Shown: positions 17,259 through 25,993 of the stretch, piece by piece
Position numbering within the stretch: position 1 is the stretch's first letter
How the letters are laid out: every line of letters begins with the position of its first letter
NCBI GenBank assembly: GCA_021785795.1
Contig: JAJYEK010000011.1
Span: 1-52,628 of the forward strand
Source of the DNA: Pseudomonadota bacterium
GTDB lineage: Bacteria; Pseudomonadota; Gammaproteobacteria; Acidiferrobacterales; UBA6901
Length of the DNA: 52,628 nt
Direction of reading: 5' to 3'
Made by a program: the position numbers and the translations under genes
Notes under the pieces: generated by a model
What the model saw: the letters and a program-made list of their open reading frames with translations, nothing else
Databases searched by the model: none
Told to the model about the DNA's origin: nothing

Positions 17259-18779
17259 ATGTTGCTGCGTAACGCTTCCATGTCCGGACGGGAGACCGGC
17301 CCAAGCCAGATCTGCGTGCGCGTATTGTTGCGTGTGCGTGCGGCGACGCTGGGCGCATGCCTATTGATGCTGCTCACGGCTGCGCCTTCGGCGGCCCGAG
17401 CGGGGAGCCTGTCCCGCCGGAGCCTTCCCCGAGCCGTAGCTGCGGCCCTGCATCGCTACGGCATGCCGGCACGCAGTCTCAGCATCGTGGTCCGCCCGGT
17501 GGATGGCTCCGGGGCAATACTGGATTTCAACGCAGACGTGCCGCGCAGCCCGGCCTCCACACTTAAACTCCTTACCACCTTGGTGTCGCTCGAGAAGCTG
17601 GGGCCCGCGTATACCTGGAAGACCGAAGCTTTCGGGGGCGGGTTGGTGCGAAATGGCCGGCTGCAGGGCAATCTCTACTTACAGGGCTATGGTGACCCCG
17701 ACCTGGTCATCGAAGACTTCTGGCGTTTTCTGCACGGGTTGCGCGAGCTCGGGATACGGAGTATTGCCGGCGATCTGGTCCTGGATCAGAGCTATTTCGC
17801 GCCGCCGACGACCACCCCGGGGGAGTTCGACGGCCACCCCATGCGACCGTACAATGTGCTGCCCAGCGCCCTGTTAGTGAATTTTCAGGCGGTCCGGATC
17901 AGATTTTTCCCCGAACTCCGCCGCCATCGGGTGCGCGTTGTGGCCGATCCTCTACCCGACGGGCTGAAAATCATCAACCGTGTCCGCCTCGTCGCGGGTC
18001 CCTGCCTGGGCGGCGCGCGGGCAGTGTCCATGAGCGTGGTGCACACCCGCTTCGGGGAACAGGCGATCTTCAGTGGCAACTACGCTGCGGCGTGCGGGCA
18101 GGGTGACCGCTACCGCGTGCTGTCCGGTCCGCGCGCCTACATCGGCGGCATTTTCCGGGAGCTTTGGACCGAAATGGGCGGTCGGTTCTCCGGGCACGTG
18201 CGCTACGGACGCGTACCGCCCTCGGCCCAGCTGCTGTACACTGAACACTCGCCGCCCTTGGCCGAAGTGATCCGGTCTATCAACAAGTACAGCAACAACG
18301 TCATGGCGCGGCAGCTCCTGCTCACCCTGGGTGCGAAGTTTATCAAACCGCCCGGTACCATCGAGGAGGGCGATCAGGTGGTGCGTGGGTGGCTGGCTGC
18401 AAATGGCATGCTTTTCCCGGAGCTGGTTGTCGGCAACGGTTCGGGGCTGTCGCGTCGTGCACGCATCTCGGCGCGCCATCTGGCAGAGGTGCTGGTTGCT
18501 GCGTATAACAGTCCCGAGATGCCGGAGTTCTTTGCATCGCTACCGATACTGTCTGAGGATGGGACCATGAAGGATCGGCTGGATGGTACCGTGCTGGCGG
18601 GGCGCGCGCACCTGAAGACCGGCAGTCTCGATGGTGTGCTTGGCACCGCTGGGATCATGCTGGACGACAAGGGTCGCCGCGTGGTTGTGGTATGCCTGCA
18701 AAATGACCCGCGTGCCGATACGGCAGCCGGGGAGGCGGTTCAGAACGCGCTGCTCGAATGGGTCTATCGTCACCCATGA
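17259..18779 (+). CDS. dacB: D-alanyl-D-alanine carboxypeptidase/endopeptidase (PBP4, DacB)
   Basis: Predicted 506-residue periplasmic penicillin-binding protein of peptidase family S13. The three active-site motifs are in order: SxxK in SPASTLKLL near residue 95, SxN in YSNNVMARQ near 347, and KTG in HLKTGSLDG near 455. A signal segment (GACLLMLLTAAPSAARA) follows a Lys/Arg-bearing N-terminus. It cleaves D-Ala from, or cross-links in, peptidoglycan. The first ATG (17259) and the one at 17280 are both possible, and neither has a clear Shine-Dalgarno sequence. It is about 480 residues in most relatives. Confidence 0.9.
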   Translation: MLLRNASMSGRETGPSQICVRVLLRVRAATLGACLLMLLTAAPSAARAGSLSRRSLPRAVAAALHRYGMPARSLSIVVRPVDGSGAILDFNADVPRSPASTLKLLTTLVSLEKLGPAYTWKTEAFGGGLVRNGRLQGNLYLQGYGDPDLVIEDFWRFLHGLRELGIRSIAGDLVLDQSYFAPPTTTPGEFDGHPMRPYNVLPSALLVNFQAVRIRFFPELRRHRVRVVADPLPDGLKIINRVRLVAGPCLGGARAVSMSVVHTRFGEQAIFSGNYAAACGQGDRYRVLSGPRAYIGGIFRELWTEMGGRFSGHVRYGRVPPSAQLLYTEHSPPLAEVIRSINKYSNNVMARQLLLTLGAKFIKPPGTIEEGDQVVRGWLAANGMLFPELVVGNGSGLSRRARISARHLAEVLVAAYNSPEMPEFFASLPILSEDGTMKDRLDGTVLAGRAHLKTGSLDGVLGTAGIMLDDKGRRVVVVCLQNDPRADTAAGEAVQNALLEWVYRHP

Positions 18780-18823
18780 TTCGGCTATGGACAAGCCGGC
18801 GGCTGGCGCCGTGAGCGTGGCCG

Positions 18824-19198
18824 GTGCGCTACATTCTTGAAGAAGCCCGCGTGCATCACGCGATCCGGGAGAAGGTCTCTTCGAATCACCGGGATCTCAT
18901 TGAAGAAGTGGCTGCCGCCGTCAGTGACCATCCGGTAGTCGTTGTCGGGATGGCGGGCAACCCGTTCTGCCGACGTGCCCGCCGAATGCTGGACGATTGC
19001 TCCGTCGCATATGTGTATCTCGAATACGGCGGCTACCTGAGCCGGTGGCGCCGGCGCAATACACTCAAGATGTGGACCGGCTGGCCAACCTTTCCTATGG
19101 TGTTCGTGCGCGGTCAGCTTATCGGCGGAGCCGAAGACCTCTGTGTGCTGCTCGCGAGCGGCGAATTCGAGCAGCTGCTGGCGCGCAGCACGGACTGA
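18824..19198 (+). CDS. Glutaredoxin-fold protein with an altered active site
   Basis: Predicted 124-residue protein with a short helical N-terminus (~35 residues) and a glutaredoxin fold. The loop that normally holds CPYC or CGFS reads GNPFCRRARRML, so the usual first (nucleophilic) Cys is Asn and only the second Cys remains. The later parts are normal for glutaredoxins: WTGWPTFPMVFVRGQLIGGAEDL holds the cis-Pro and the GG glutathione-binding turn. Start is GTG; no in-frame ATG lies nearby. It probably binds glutathione or a cluster, or acts as a redox-inactive relative. The exact activity cannot be read from sequence. It follows dacB by 44 bases. Confidence 0.75.
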   Translation: MRYILEEARVHHAIREKVSSNHRDLIEEVAAAVSDHPVVVVGMAGNPFCRRARRMLDDCSVAYVYLEYGGYLSRWRRRNTLKMWTGWPTFPMVFVRGQLIGGAEDLCVLLASGEFEQLLARSTD

Positions 19199-19237
19199 GA
19201 CCGCAGTGCGTGCGGTTCCGGGGGGTGCGAAGGATCG

Positions 19238-20104
19238 TCAACGCACGAGGTTGCGCAGCCGGCCAATCCCCTGTACTTCGCACTCGACCAGATCCCCGGG
19301 TTTGAGAAATTCGGGAGGATTGCGGGCAAATCCGACTCCGCCGGGCGTACCGGTCGAAATGATGTCCCCCGGTTCCAGCGGCATGCCGCGCGACAGGATC
19401 GACATCACCGCGGCAATGCTGAATACCTGGTAGCGGGTGCTGGATGACTGCTTGATCTCCCCGTTGACCCAGGTCCGCAGCTCCAGATCCTGGGGATCGG
19501 GAATCTCGTCGGCGGTGACGATCACGGGCCCCATGGGACAGGTCCCATCCAGGCTCTTGCCGAGGAAATACTGCTTGTGACGGAACTGCAGATCACGAGC
19601 GGAGATATCGTTTATGACGGTGTAGCCGAAAACGTGGTACAGGGCCTCGGCGGCTGGAATTCTGTGGCCACCGATGCCGACGATGACGGCGAGCTCAACT
19701 TCCCAGTCAAGCTGGGTGGTCACGTCCGGATTCCAGGGAATATCGCCGTAGGGGCTGTTGACGCTGGTTGTATTCTTGGTGAACACCACAGGATGTTCCG
19801 GAATTTCCGCATTGCGGCTTCCCGCGCTTTCGCGAACATGTTCGGCGTAATTCCAGCCGAGACACATAATGTTTTTCCGTGGCCGCGGAATCGGGGCGCG
19901 AAGTTCGACCGCGGATAGCGGTACCCGCTGGTCGATGGCGCGGTCCTGATCCGCTGCCAGGGCCGACCACCGGGCCGGGCCGGCATCAATCAGGGCGAGC
20001 ATAGATTGCGGCCAGCCGTTGCCGGTGGCAATCAGGCCGACGCTGTCTCCGGTAACGATCCCGATCCGGTCTGCAGCCTGGTAACGGCAGCTAATAAGGT
20101 GCAT
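19238..20104 (-). CDS. Fumarylacetoacetate hydrolase family protein
   Basis: Predicted 288-residue enzyme of the FAH superfamily, which cleaves or tautomerises acylpyruvates and related 2-hydroxydienoates using a divalent metal. Metal ligands are visible in DWEVELAVIVG (ExE) and NDISARDLQFR (Asp), with the substrate-binding KSLDGTCPMGP and the end motif GTPGGVGFARNPPEFLKPGD. The first ~75 residues form the usual small N-terminal domain. Members include acylpyruvate hydrolase, oxaloacetate tautomerase and homoprotocatechuate enzymes. No pathway genes flank it, so the substrate stays open. It is convergent with the glutaredoxin gene. Confidence 0.87.
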   Translation of the reverse strand: MHLISCRYQAADRIGIVTGDSVGLIATGNGWPQSMLALIDAGPARWSALAADQDRAIDQRVPLSAVELRAPIPRPRKNIMCLGWNYAEHVRESAGSRNAEIPEHPVVFTKNTTSVNSPYGDIPWNPDVTTQLDWEVELAVIVGIGGHRIPAAEALYHVFGYTVINDISARDLQFRHKQYFLGKSLDGTCPMGPVIVTADEIPDPQDLELRTWVNGEIKQSSSTRYQVFSIAAVMSILSRGMPLEPGDIISTGTPGGVGFARNPPEFLKPGDLVECEVQGIGRLRNLVR

Positions 20105-20426
20105 ATTGCCATTCCGGTGTGGACTCCGGGATCTTATCAGGCTCGAGGACCGCGGTCAGCGTCCGGGGTCTGGAGCTGCCCGGCTGGTGCGGGGTGCCGA
20201 GGGATGCCCGGACTCCGAGTCCGGCGGCCCGTCGCCTTGCCAGCGGGGCGTTTTGCCAGCATGCAGGCGGCCTTGCTCCCGGGTCCGGTGCAATCCGGTG
20301 CCTGCCCAGGAGCGCCTGACGAGAACATGCCAACGAGTGGCCACGGTTTCCGAAGCGGAAGAAACGGGCGCGGATAGTCGATGCTGCAGGATGGGCGGGA
20401 AGAACGGGTTCCGGTAATCTCGAGCC
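20105..20426. other. Divergent intergenic region, 322 bases
   Basis: Lies between the FAH-family gene and greB. It should contain both promoters, but no clear -35/-10 pair can be picked. The open frames that cross it are shadows with Arg/Pro/Gly-rich composition. Confidence 0.45.
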
Positions 20427-20948
20427 ATGAGCACGAAACACCGCACCGGTCAGCAAGCCACGTCGAACTACATTACGCCCGAGGGATGGAAACGCCTGAA
20501 CGATGAGCTGACCGAACTCTGGCGGGTCAAACGTCCGGGGGTTACGCAAGCGGTTGCCGACGCGGCAGCCCTCGGAGACCGTTCGGAAAACGCCGAGTAT
20601 ATCTACGGCAAGAAGCAGCTGCGTGAAATAGACCGCCGTATCCGCTTTCTTGCCAAGCGCCTTGATCAGCTGGTAGTTGTCGAGCGCAGGCCGGACGACC
20701 GCGCCCGCGTCTACTTCGGGGCGTGGGTGGAACTCGAGGACGAAACCGGAAACGCCGTCACGTATCGCATCGTGGGCCCGGATGAGTTCGACCTGCAGCG
20801 GGGGTGGATCAGCATGAATTCACCGCTTGCCCGCGCCCTGATGAACAGGATCGAAGGCGATGAAATCTCCGTTTCACTGCCGGGCGGGAAGGCGCTTTTT
20901 GTGATCACGAAAATCCGCTATGAGCCCACGGGTGGAGACAGGGCATAA
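20427..20948 (+). CDS. greB: Transcription elongation factor GreB
   Basis: Predicted 173-residue elongation factor, GreB-sized (GreA is ~158). The N-terminal coiled coil carries YITPEGWKRLNDELTELW and the acidic tip GDRSENAEYIYGKKQLREIDRRIRFL, with Asp and Glu that stimulate RNA cleavage in backtracked polymerase. The C-terminal FKBP-like domain has VYFGAWVELEDETG, YRIVGPDEFD and ISMNSPLARAL. It acts in the RNA polymerase secondary channel. It is monocistronic; the start ATG has only a weak Shine-Dalgarno sequence, but fits the family start. Confidence 0.93.
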   Translation: MSTKHRTGQQATSNYITPEGWKRLNDELTELWRVKRPGVTQAVADAAALGDRSENAEYIYGKKQLREIDRRIRFLAKRLDQLVVVERRPDDRARVYFGAWVELEDETGNAVTYRIVGPDEFDLQRGWISMNSPLARALMNRIEGDEISVSLPGGKALFVITKIRYEPTGGDRA

Positions 20949-21239
20949 GGATCCGCGCCGGGCTGTCCGGCCACGATAGCGTATGTGTCACCATGGCTGC
21001 GCCCTGTGGCAGGTGTTCCGGGTGCCGTATCGTCTCCATCCAATTCCTGTACCGTGCCGATGATCCGCCAAGCTTCCGATATGGGGCATCCACCCCGTTC
21101 CTGACTCGACGCTGGCACGCCGTCTGAGCGTCGGCAGTACCGATTGTGCAGTCCGGGCGCAGTTGCGGGGCGGGATGTTGTCCTTGCTGCAATGTCGATC
21201 GTCGGGCGGTCATCCGGCGTTCGAGTCCGGACCGCTCTT

Positions 21240-23561
21240 TCATGGCCCGGGTCGATGCCCGAACAGCCGCTCGAACCAGTTTTTCAGCACCCTGACCGGC
21301 GAGCGGGAAGCGCACGGAGCGGTTTGGACCGGTACCGAACCGCGGATGAAGGGGATGCGAATGGCTCCAGAGCAGTCCGAATCAGCCAGCAGCCCTGTTG
21401 CGGGCTCAATCCACGCCATTTCGACGTCGGCCGGTCGCGGCGGATCGAATGGCTGTGGGTCCAGGCGGGCCATGGCTTTGCCCCAGACGGTCATGGCGCC
21501 CGTCGCTCCGGTCAGGCCGGTAGGCTGGTCGTCATCGCGGCCGACCCATACTACGGCCACATGATTGCCGGTAAATCCGGCAAACCAACTGTCGCGCAGG
21601 TCCTGGGTAGTGCCGGTCTTGCCTGCGACATGCAAATCCGGAGGAAGGTAATTCTTGAGCCCGGCAGCTGTTCCTTCGGTCACGACATCTTGCATGGCGT
21701 ACGTGAGCAGGTATACCGGACCGGGTGGGGCCACCTCGGTCACCTTCAGCGAAAAGCGCTGCAGAGGGCGTCCGTCGGCGTCGAGCACGTCGCGCACTGC
21801 GCGCAGCGGTACCCGTAATCCGCGGTTAGCGAGGGTCTGGTACATCTGGGCGACCTCGAGCGGTGTCAGGCTGTCGGCGCCCAGAAGGCTTGCCTGGTAT
21901 TCAGGCAGTGCGTGCTTGATGCCGAGTTTACGCACCGTATCCATTATTGCCGGAAGACCCAGGCCGAGCCCGAGCCGCACGGTGGCCACATTGTAGGAAT
22001 TGGCGAGAGCCACCGGCAGCGGCACGAGGCCGTGAAAGCGGCGATCATAGTTTCTCGGTGCCCAGACAACGCCCCGGCTCTCCCGGATCGCAAGCGGCGT
22101 GTCCTGCAGCAGCGTGGCGAGGGTATAGTTTTTCGGTTGCTCGAGTGCGGTGAGATAGATCGCCGGTTTTATGAGCGACCCGACCGGACGAAAGGCGTCC
22201 AGCGCACGGTTGAACCCCTCGAATTGTGGATCGCGTCCTCCGACAATCGCCTGGACCTCGCCGTTATGCGAGTTGGTGATCACCACCGCGCCTTCAAGAG
22301 ATTGCGCAGGCAGGTGTTGCTCGATTTCGAGTCGCGCGAGGCGGGTGGTAAGTGCATGTTCGGCTGCAGCCTGCACCGCGGGATCCAGGGTCGTGATAAT
22401 CCGCAGACCTGCCGAGCGCAGCTCCCTCCCCGAATATTCGTGCAGGAGCTCACGGCGCACCAAATCGAGAAACGCCGGATAGGGCGAAGCCGATAGAGGG
22501 GGGGCCACTGCGACGCCAAGTGGTTCACGCACGGCCAGAGCATACTGGTTCATGCTGATGTGGTGTTGCTGCAGAAGCTCCTTCAACACAAGGTTTCGGC
22601 GTGTGCGAGCCCGTCCGGGATGGAGGCGCGGATCGTAATATGAAGGGCCGCGAACCAGCGCCACGAGCAGGGCTGACTGTGCCAGGTCAAGCTGTGCCAG
22701 GGGCTTGTCGAAATAGAACTTGCTGGCCTCTCCAAAGCCTCGGATCGCGTGGCTTCCTTCCTGACCGAGATAGACCTCATTAAGGTAGGATTCGAGTATC
22801 TGCTGTTTGCTGTAATGCAGGGTCAGCAGCAGCGCCATGATGATTTCGGTGAATTTCCGGCTGAGCGTCCGTTGCGGACCGAGAAACAGGTTTTTGACCA
22901 GCTGTTGGGTGAGGGTGCTGCCGCCTTGGATCCCCCCGCCGCGAAGCATGGTCCATAGTGCCCGTGCCATGCCGCGTGGGTCTACGCCATAATTGGTGTA
23001 GAAGCTGCGGTCCTCGACCGAAATCAGTCCGTTGACGACATCGGGCGGCGCCTCATTGAGTGTGATCAGGTCACGGTCCGAGCGGTCAGCCGGATAGATC
23101 CTGCCGATCATGAGCGGGTTCAGGCGGGCCAACGCGAGGGATGCGCCCGTCCTGAGGTTGTGCAACGCTGTCAGCCTTCCGTCCGAGAATTGCAGCGCCA
23201 GCGCCAGCGCCGGCTGCGGGCCGTCCCAGAATCGGAACGGGCGCGTGATAAGGTCGATCTCATCGCCGTGATGGGAATAGGTACCTGGTTCGGAGAGTGC
23301 GGCTGCGGCGCGGTAGCGGAGCAGCTTGAGTTCCTCGAGGAGTTTGGTCGTAGTCAGCCTTTTTCCGGGGAAAAGCTCCAGGGGCTGCGCATAAACACGT
23401 GCCGGGATGGCCCAGGTCTTGCGTTCGAAATCGGCGCGCACTACGTAATTGAGATACAGGATATAAGCCGATAGCGCCAGAAGAGCGAGCCAGATCGCCC
23501 GACGGAATATTTCCGAAGCCGGGTGTTTGCGCAGGTATCGGCGCAGGGAAGCGAATGTCAT
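21240..23561 (-). CDS. mrcB: Penicillin-binding protein 1B (bifunctional transglycosylase/transpeptidase)
   Basis: Predicted 773-residue class A penicillin-binding protein. Residues 19-40 form the membrane anchor. A UB2H-like domain follows (YAQPLELFPGKRLTTTKLLEEL), which identifies PBP1B rather than PBP1A. The glycosyltransferase GT51 domain has VEDRSFYTNYGVDPRG, QGGSTLTQQLVKNLF and LESYLNEVYLGQ. The transpeptidase domain has SxxK in RPVGSLIKPAIYL, SxN in ANSYNVATVRL and KTG in VAGKTGTTQDLRDSW. It polymerises and cross-links peptidoglycan in the periplasm. The E. coli protein is longer (844) because of its cytoplasmic tail. The start ATG is unambiguous. Confidence 0.93.
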   Translation of the reverse strand: MTFASLRRYLRKHPASEIFRRAIWLALLALSAYILYLNYVVRADFERKTWAIPARVYAQPLELFPGKRLTTTKLLEELKLLRYRAAAALSEPGTYSHHGDEIDLITRPFRFWDGPQPALALALQFSDGRLTALHNLRTGASLALARLNPLMIGRIYPADRSDRDLITLNEAPPDVVNGLISVEDRSFYTNYGVDPRGMARALWTMLRGGGIQGGSTLTQQLVKNLFLGPQRTLSRKFTEIIMALLLTLHYSKQQILESYLNEVYLGQEGSHAIRGFGEASKFYFDKPLAQLDLAQSALLVALVRGPSYYDPRLHPGRARTRRNLVLKELLQQHHISMNQYALAVREPLGVAVAPPLSASPYPAFLDLVRRELLHEYSGRELRSAGLRIITTLDPAVQAAAEHALTTRLARLEIEQHLPAQSLEGAVVITNSHNGEVQAIVGGRDPQFEGFNRALDAFRPVGSLIKPAIYLTALEQPKNYTLATLLQDTPLAIRESRGVVWAPRNYDRRFHGLVPLPVALANSYNVATVRLGLGLGLPAIMDTVRKLGIKHALPEYQASLLGADSLTPLEVAQMYQTLANRGLRVPLRAVRDVLDADGRPLQRFSLKVTEVAPPGPVYLLTYAMQDVVTEGTAAGLKNYLPPDLHVAGKTGTTQDLRDSWFAGFTGNHVAVVWVGRDDDQPTGLTGATGAMTVWGKAMARLDPQPFDPPRPADVEMAWIEPATGLLADSDCSGAIRIPFIRGSVPVQTAPCASRSPVRVLKNWFERLFGHRPGP

Positions 23562-23613
23562 GCAGCCTTCACCTGGTGCTTATGCGAATACGCGAGACAT
23601 CAGCCGGATAGAT

Positions 23614-23629
23614 ACGCCCCTTAGGGCGT
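23614..23629 (-). promoter_or_regulatory. Small hairpin in the mrcB leader
   Basis: ACGCCC-CTTA-GGGCGT is a perfect 6-bp stem with a 4-base loop, 52 bases before the mrcB start. It lies just after the TATAAT on the minus strand (23641-23646), so it would fall at the very 5' end of the transcript. Such hairpins can stabilise mRNA. In GC-rich DNA short stems of this kind also occur by chance. Confidence 0.3.
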
Positions 23630-23640
23630 GCAAGGCGGCT

Positions 23641-23646
23641 ATTATA
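23641..23646 (-). promoter_or_regulatory. Perfect -10 element (TATAAT) upstream of mrcB
   Basis: Reading the minus strand, TATAAT occurs 80 bases before the mrcB start. No recognisable -35 lies 16-18 bases upstream, so the promoter may rely on an activator or be fortuitous. It is the best core promoter candidate in the 308-base gap between mrcB and the PAP2 gene, which otherwise shows no gene. Confidence 0.4.
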
Positions 23647-23869
23647 AGCGCACCCAAGGATTCCGCGCGCGGAGCACCCGATGACCGGCTGCAACGGCGT
23701 CCGCGAAAGGCCGCAATTCGCTTTCGGAACGGCGGGAAGGCCTGTCCCGTTCCAGCCGTAACGCACGTCGGGTTCGCAATGGATCCGGCCGGTTGATAGA
23801 ATGGCGGTCTCGGGATGTCCGAGTGCCGGCGGGTGGGATGCTGGGCCGGACCCTGATAAGGACGGAGGC

Positions 23870-24544
23870 ATGAAGGCTTTGCGTGTATTTTCGGGACTGG
23901 CGGCTGCTTTGCTGCTGACGGTATTCTCCTATTTTTATCTCGATGTGCCCGTCGCGGTATTTTTCCACCACCTGGCCATGTCGGACGCGATGCTGCGCAG
24001 ATACACATCGCATATACCCGATCTGCTGTTTCCGATCGCTCTGATGATTACCGTCTTTTGCTGGACCGTATTGCTGGTCTGGGCACCGAAAGGCATCCAT
24101 GGCGCTCACGCGCGATTTTTGCAGTTGTGTGGCGTCAGCGTACCGCTGGCGTACGCGGCAAAATGCGTGCTTCAGCATGTATTCGGACGTGTTGATCCGC
24201 GGGTATGGATTTACCACCACTGGCTTGCCGGGTTTCACTGGTTTCACGACGGAGCGGGCTTCGCAAGCTTTCCGTCCGGTCATATGACCGTATTCGCGGC
24301 GCTGGCTGCCGTTCTATGGCGACACTATCCGCGGTATCGGATTGTTTACGGCATCGGTGCGGTTGCGCTGGGCGTGGCTTTGGTGGCGACTGATTATCAC
24401 TTCGTGAGCGACGTAGTGAGTGGTGCATACCTGGGAATCATGGTCTGCTACGTCTGTGACGCCGTGCTGGTTGCCGTAGCCGGGCCCTATCGTGACCCAG
24501 GGCCAGCGGTTGCTCCAGGGCCGGCGGTGCGGATTGGACGCTGA
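23870..24544 (+). CDS. PAP2-family membrane phosphatase
   Basis: Predicted 224-residue integral membrane protein with about five or six hydrophobic segments. The PAP2 phosphatase signature is partly visible: FASFPSGHMTVFAALAA (SGH motif) and later ATDYHFVSDVVSGAYLG, the third motif with the catalytic His and Asp. The first motif should be KxxxxxxRP; AAKCVLQHVFGRVDPR matches loosely with Arg-Val-Asp in place of Arg-Pro. Relatives dephosphorylate undecaprenyl pyrophosphate, phosphatidate or lipid A. The AAGGACGGAGG sequence just before the ATG decides the start. Substrate is not predictable from sequence. Confidence 0.83.
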   Translation: MKALRVFSGLAAALLLTVFSYFYLDVPVAVFFHHLAMSDAMLRRYTSHIPDLLFPIALMITVFCWTVLLVWAPKGIHGAHARFLQLCGVSVPLAYAAKCVLQHVFGRVDPRVWIYHHWLAGFHWFHDGAGFASFPSGHMTVFAALAAVLWRHYPRYRIVYGIGAVALGVALVATDYHFVSDVVSGAYLGIMVCYVCDAVLVAVAGPYRDPGPAVAPGPAVRIGR

Positions 24545-25453
24545 CTGGGACAGGCGCCGCGGTTGGCTGCAGCACGCTAACCCGGTTTTGTTGCGCCCGC
24601 GCCTGGCTGCCGGTCGGCGCCCCGCTCGAGATGTTCCTCCGTGACGTCCAAGCCTTGCGGCAAGACTCATTCCACCCCGATCCCTGATCGTCCACCGCCA
24701 TGAATCGCGGCAGGCTGAGCCGCCCAAAGCGGTTCCGTCGGTGGTCTCCTGCGCTATGATAGCGGCAGGGTCTTGACCGTCCGGTCCGGGCTGGCTGGAA
24801 GAGGAAGGTCTCGGATGCTGCTACTGCGCTGTCGCGGAAGCGAGAACGCCTTCCGAAAGAGTGATACGGAGCGGTCCGATGCGATGCATCGAAGCTCTGT
24901 GCAGGACGGATGCTGTTCCTGCGCGGCCTCATTTGGCGTCGGGCCGTCGAAGCGCCGCGATTCCGCGCAGGCGAGGTCCGGTCGGAAACGGGACGGCTGC
25001 AAGGCAATTCCGGCAGCTGTTCTGCGCCGATGGTCCGCAGCGTATAGTGTATTCAGTTGGAGTTCAGTTTCGGCATCCCGGCGGCGTTCGTGGTCTCGAA
25101 GACCCAAGCCCATTCCCCGGACCGTGCGACCGGCTGCGGAGCAGATTTCGCAGGAATCTGTGGTCCTTGACTTCTTTCTTGTAGTATCAATGCGTGGAAC
25201 TGCAGTGCAGGCAGTCAGCACGCAGGGCCCCTGGCGATTTCTCCGGACCGGATTTGCCCGATGCCCGGTGCCCGCGCGACTCTGCGATTGCCGCACCGTG
25301 GCAGGGAACCGGTAGCTACTGCACGACAGCGGACAACGGAGAATGCCGGCTCCAAATTGTAGGCTTTGCGGGCTGTGATTTTGTCAGTTTCCATCAAACG
25401 GAGGATGCATGGTTCCTCCCTTATTTCTATTTTAAAGACCGGAGCATCAGAGC
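24545..25453. other. 909-base region without a supported gene
   Basis: The largest non-coding stretch in the window. Two 180-codon frames overlap on opposite strands (24754-25296 minus and 24773-25315 plus), but both are Arg/Ser-rich with no domain, no Shine-Dalgarno sequence and no hydrophobic pattern. They look like chance frames in GC-rich DNA. From 25360 the DNA becomes AT-rich, probably the gcvR leader. A hairpin GGAGGA/TCCTCC at 25400-25419 is followed by a T-rich stretch and could be an attenuator or terminator. A decayed gene or small RNA remains possible. Confidence 0.4.
25400..25419 (+). terminator. Weak terminator-like hairpin before gcvR
   Basis: GGAGGA pairs with TCCTCC across an 8-base loop and is followed by CTTATTTCTATTTT. 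The T-run is interrupted and the stem is only 6 bp, so this is a weak case. It would lie in the leader of the ACT-domain gene (start 25454) and might act as an attenuator rather than a terminator. Confidence 0.25.
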
Positions 25454-25993
25454 GTGAACACGATGGAAAAATATCTGGTCATATCTGCGGTCGGCGAGGA
25501 TCGTCCCGGTATCGTCAACGAACTGTCGCGCGCTATCCTGGATGGCGGTTGCAATATCGAAGACAGTCGCATGACCGTGCTGGGCGGCGAATTCGCCTTG
25601 ATCCTAATGATTTCCGGAAGCTGGAATGCCATAGGAAAGATCGAGGTGATGGCACCGGCTCTGGGCAAGAAGCTCGACCTCACCGTTATCGCGAGACCGA
25701 CGGATGAGCGCGCACCGCGTCCGGGCATGGTTCCTTACGCGGTGGACGTGGTATCGGTAGACCACCACGGGATCGTGCACAAGATTGCAGAGTTTTTTTC
25801 AGTGCGTGGCATTAATATCGAGGATCTTAGCACCTGGACTTACCCGGCTGCCCACACGGGCACGCCGATGTTCTCGCTCAACATGACGGTGAGCGTACCT
25901 GCTGCCCTGCACATAGGCCGCTTGCGCGACGAATTCATCGATTTTTGCGACGAACTCAATGTCGACGCAACCCTGGAGCCTGCGCGGGCGTGA
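25454..25993 (+). CDS. gcvR: GcvR-like protein with two ACT domains
   Basis: Predicted 179-residue protein with two ACT domains, the length of E. coli GcvR (190). ACT 1 covers residues ~4-85 (YLVISAVGEDRPGIVNELSR and DSRMTVLGGEFALILMISG); ACT 2 covers ~95-175 (VVSVDHHGIVHKIAEFFSVRGINIEDL). The GxDRPG and DHxG turns are the ligand-binding loops. In E. coli GcvR binds glycine and holds back the activator GcvA of the glycine cleavage operon. Neither gcvA nor gcvTHP is in this window, so its partner is elsewhere or different. The GTG at 25454 follows GGAG by nine bases; ATG at 25463 is the alternative. Confidence 0.78.
   Translation: MNTMEKYLVISAVGEDRPGIVNELSRAILDGGCNIEDSRMTVLGGEFALILMISGSWNAIGKIEVMAPALGKKLDLTVIARPTDERAPRPGMVPYAVDVVSVDHHGIVHKIAEFFSVRGINIEDLSTWTYPAAHTGTPMFSLNMTVSVPAALHIGRLRDEFIDFCDELNVDATLEPARA

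Noticed and set aside
24754..25315. Opposing 180-codon frames as a gene pair
   Set aside because: Both are Arg/Ser-rich and lack Shine-Dalgarno sequences and domain patterns; mirrored frames are expected in GC-rich non-coding DNA.
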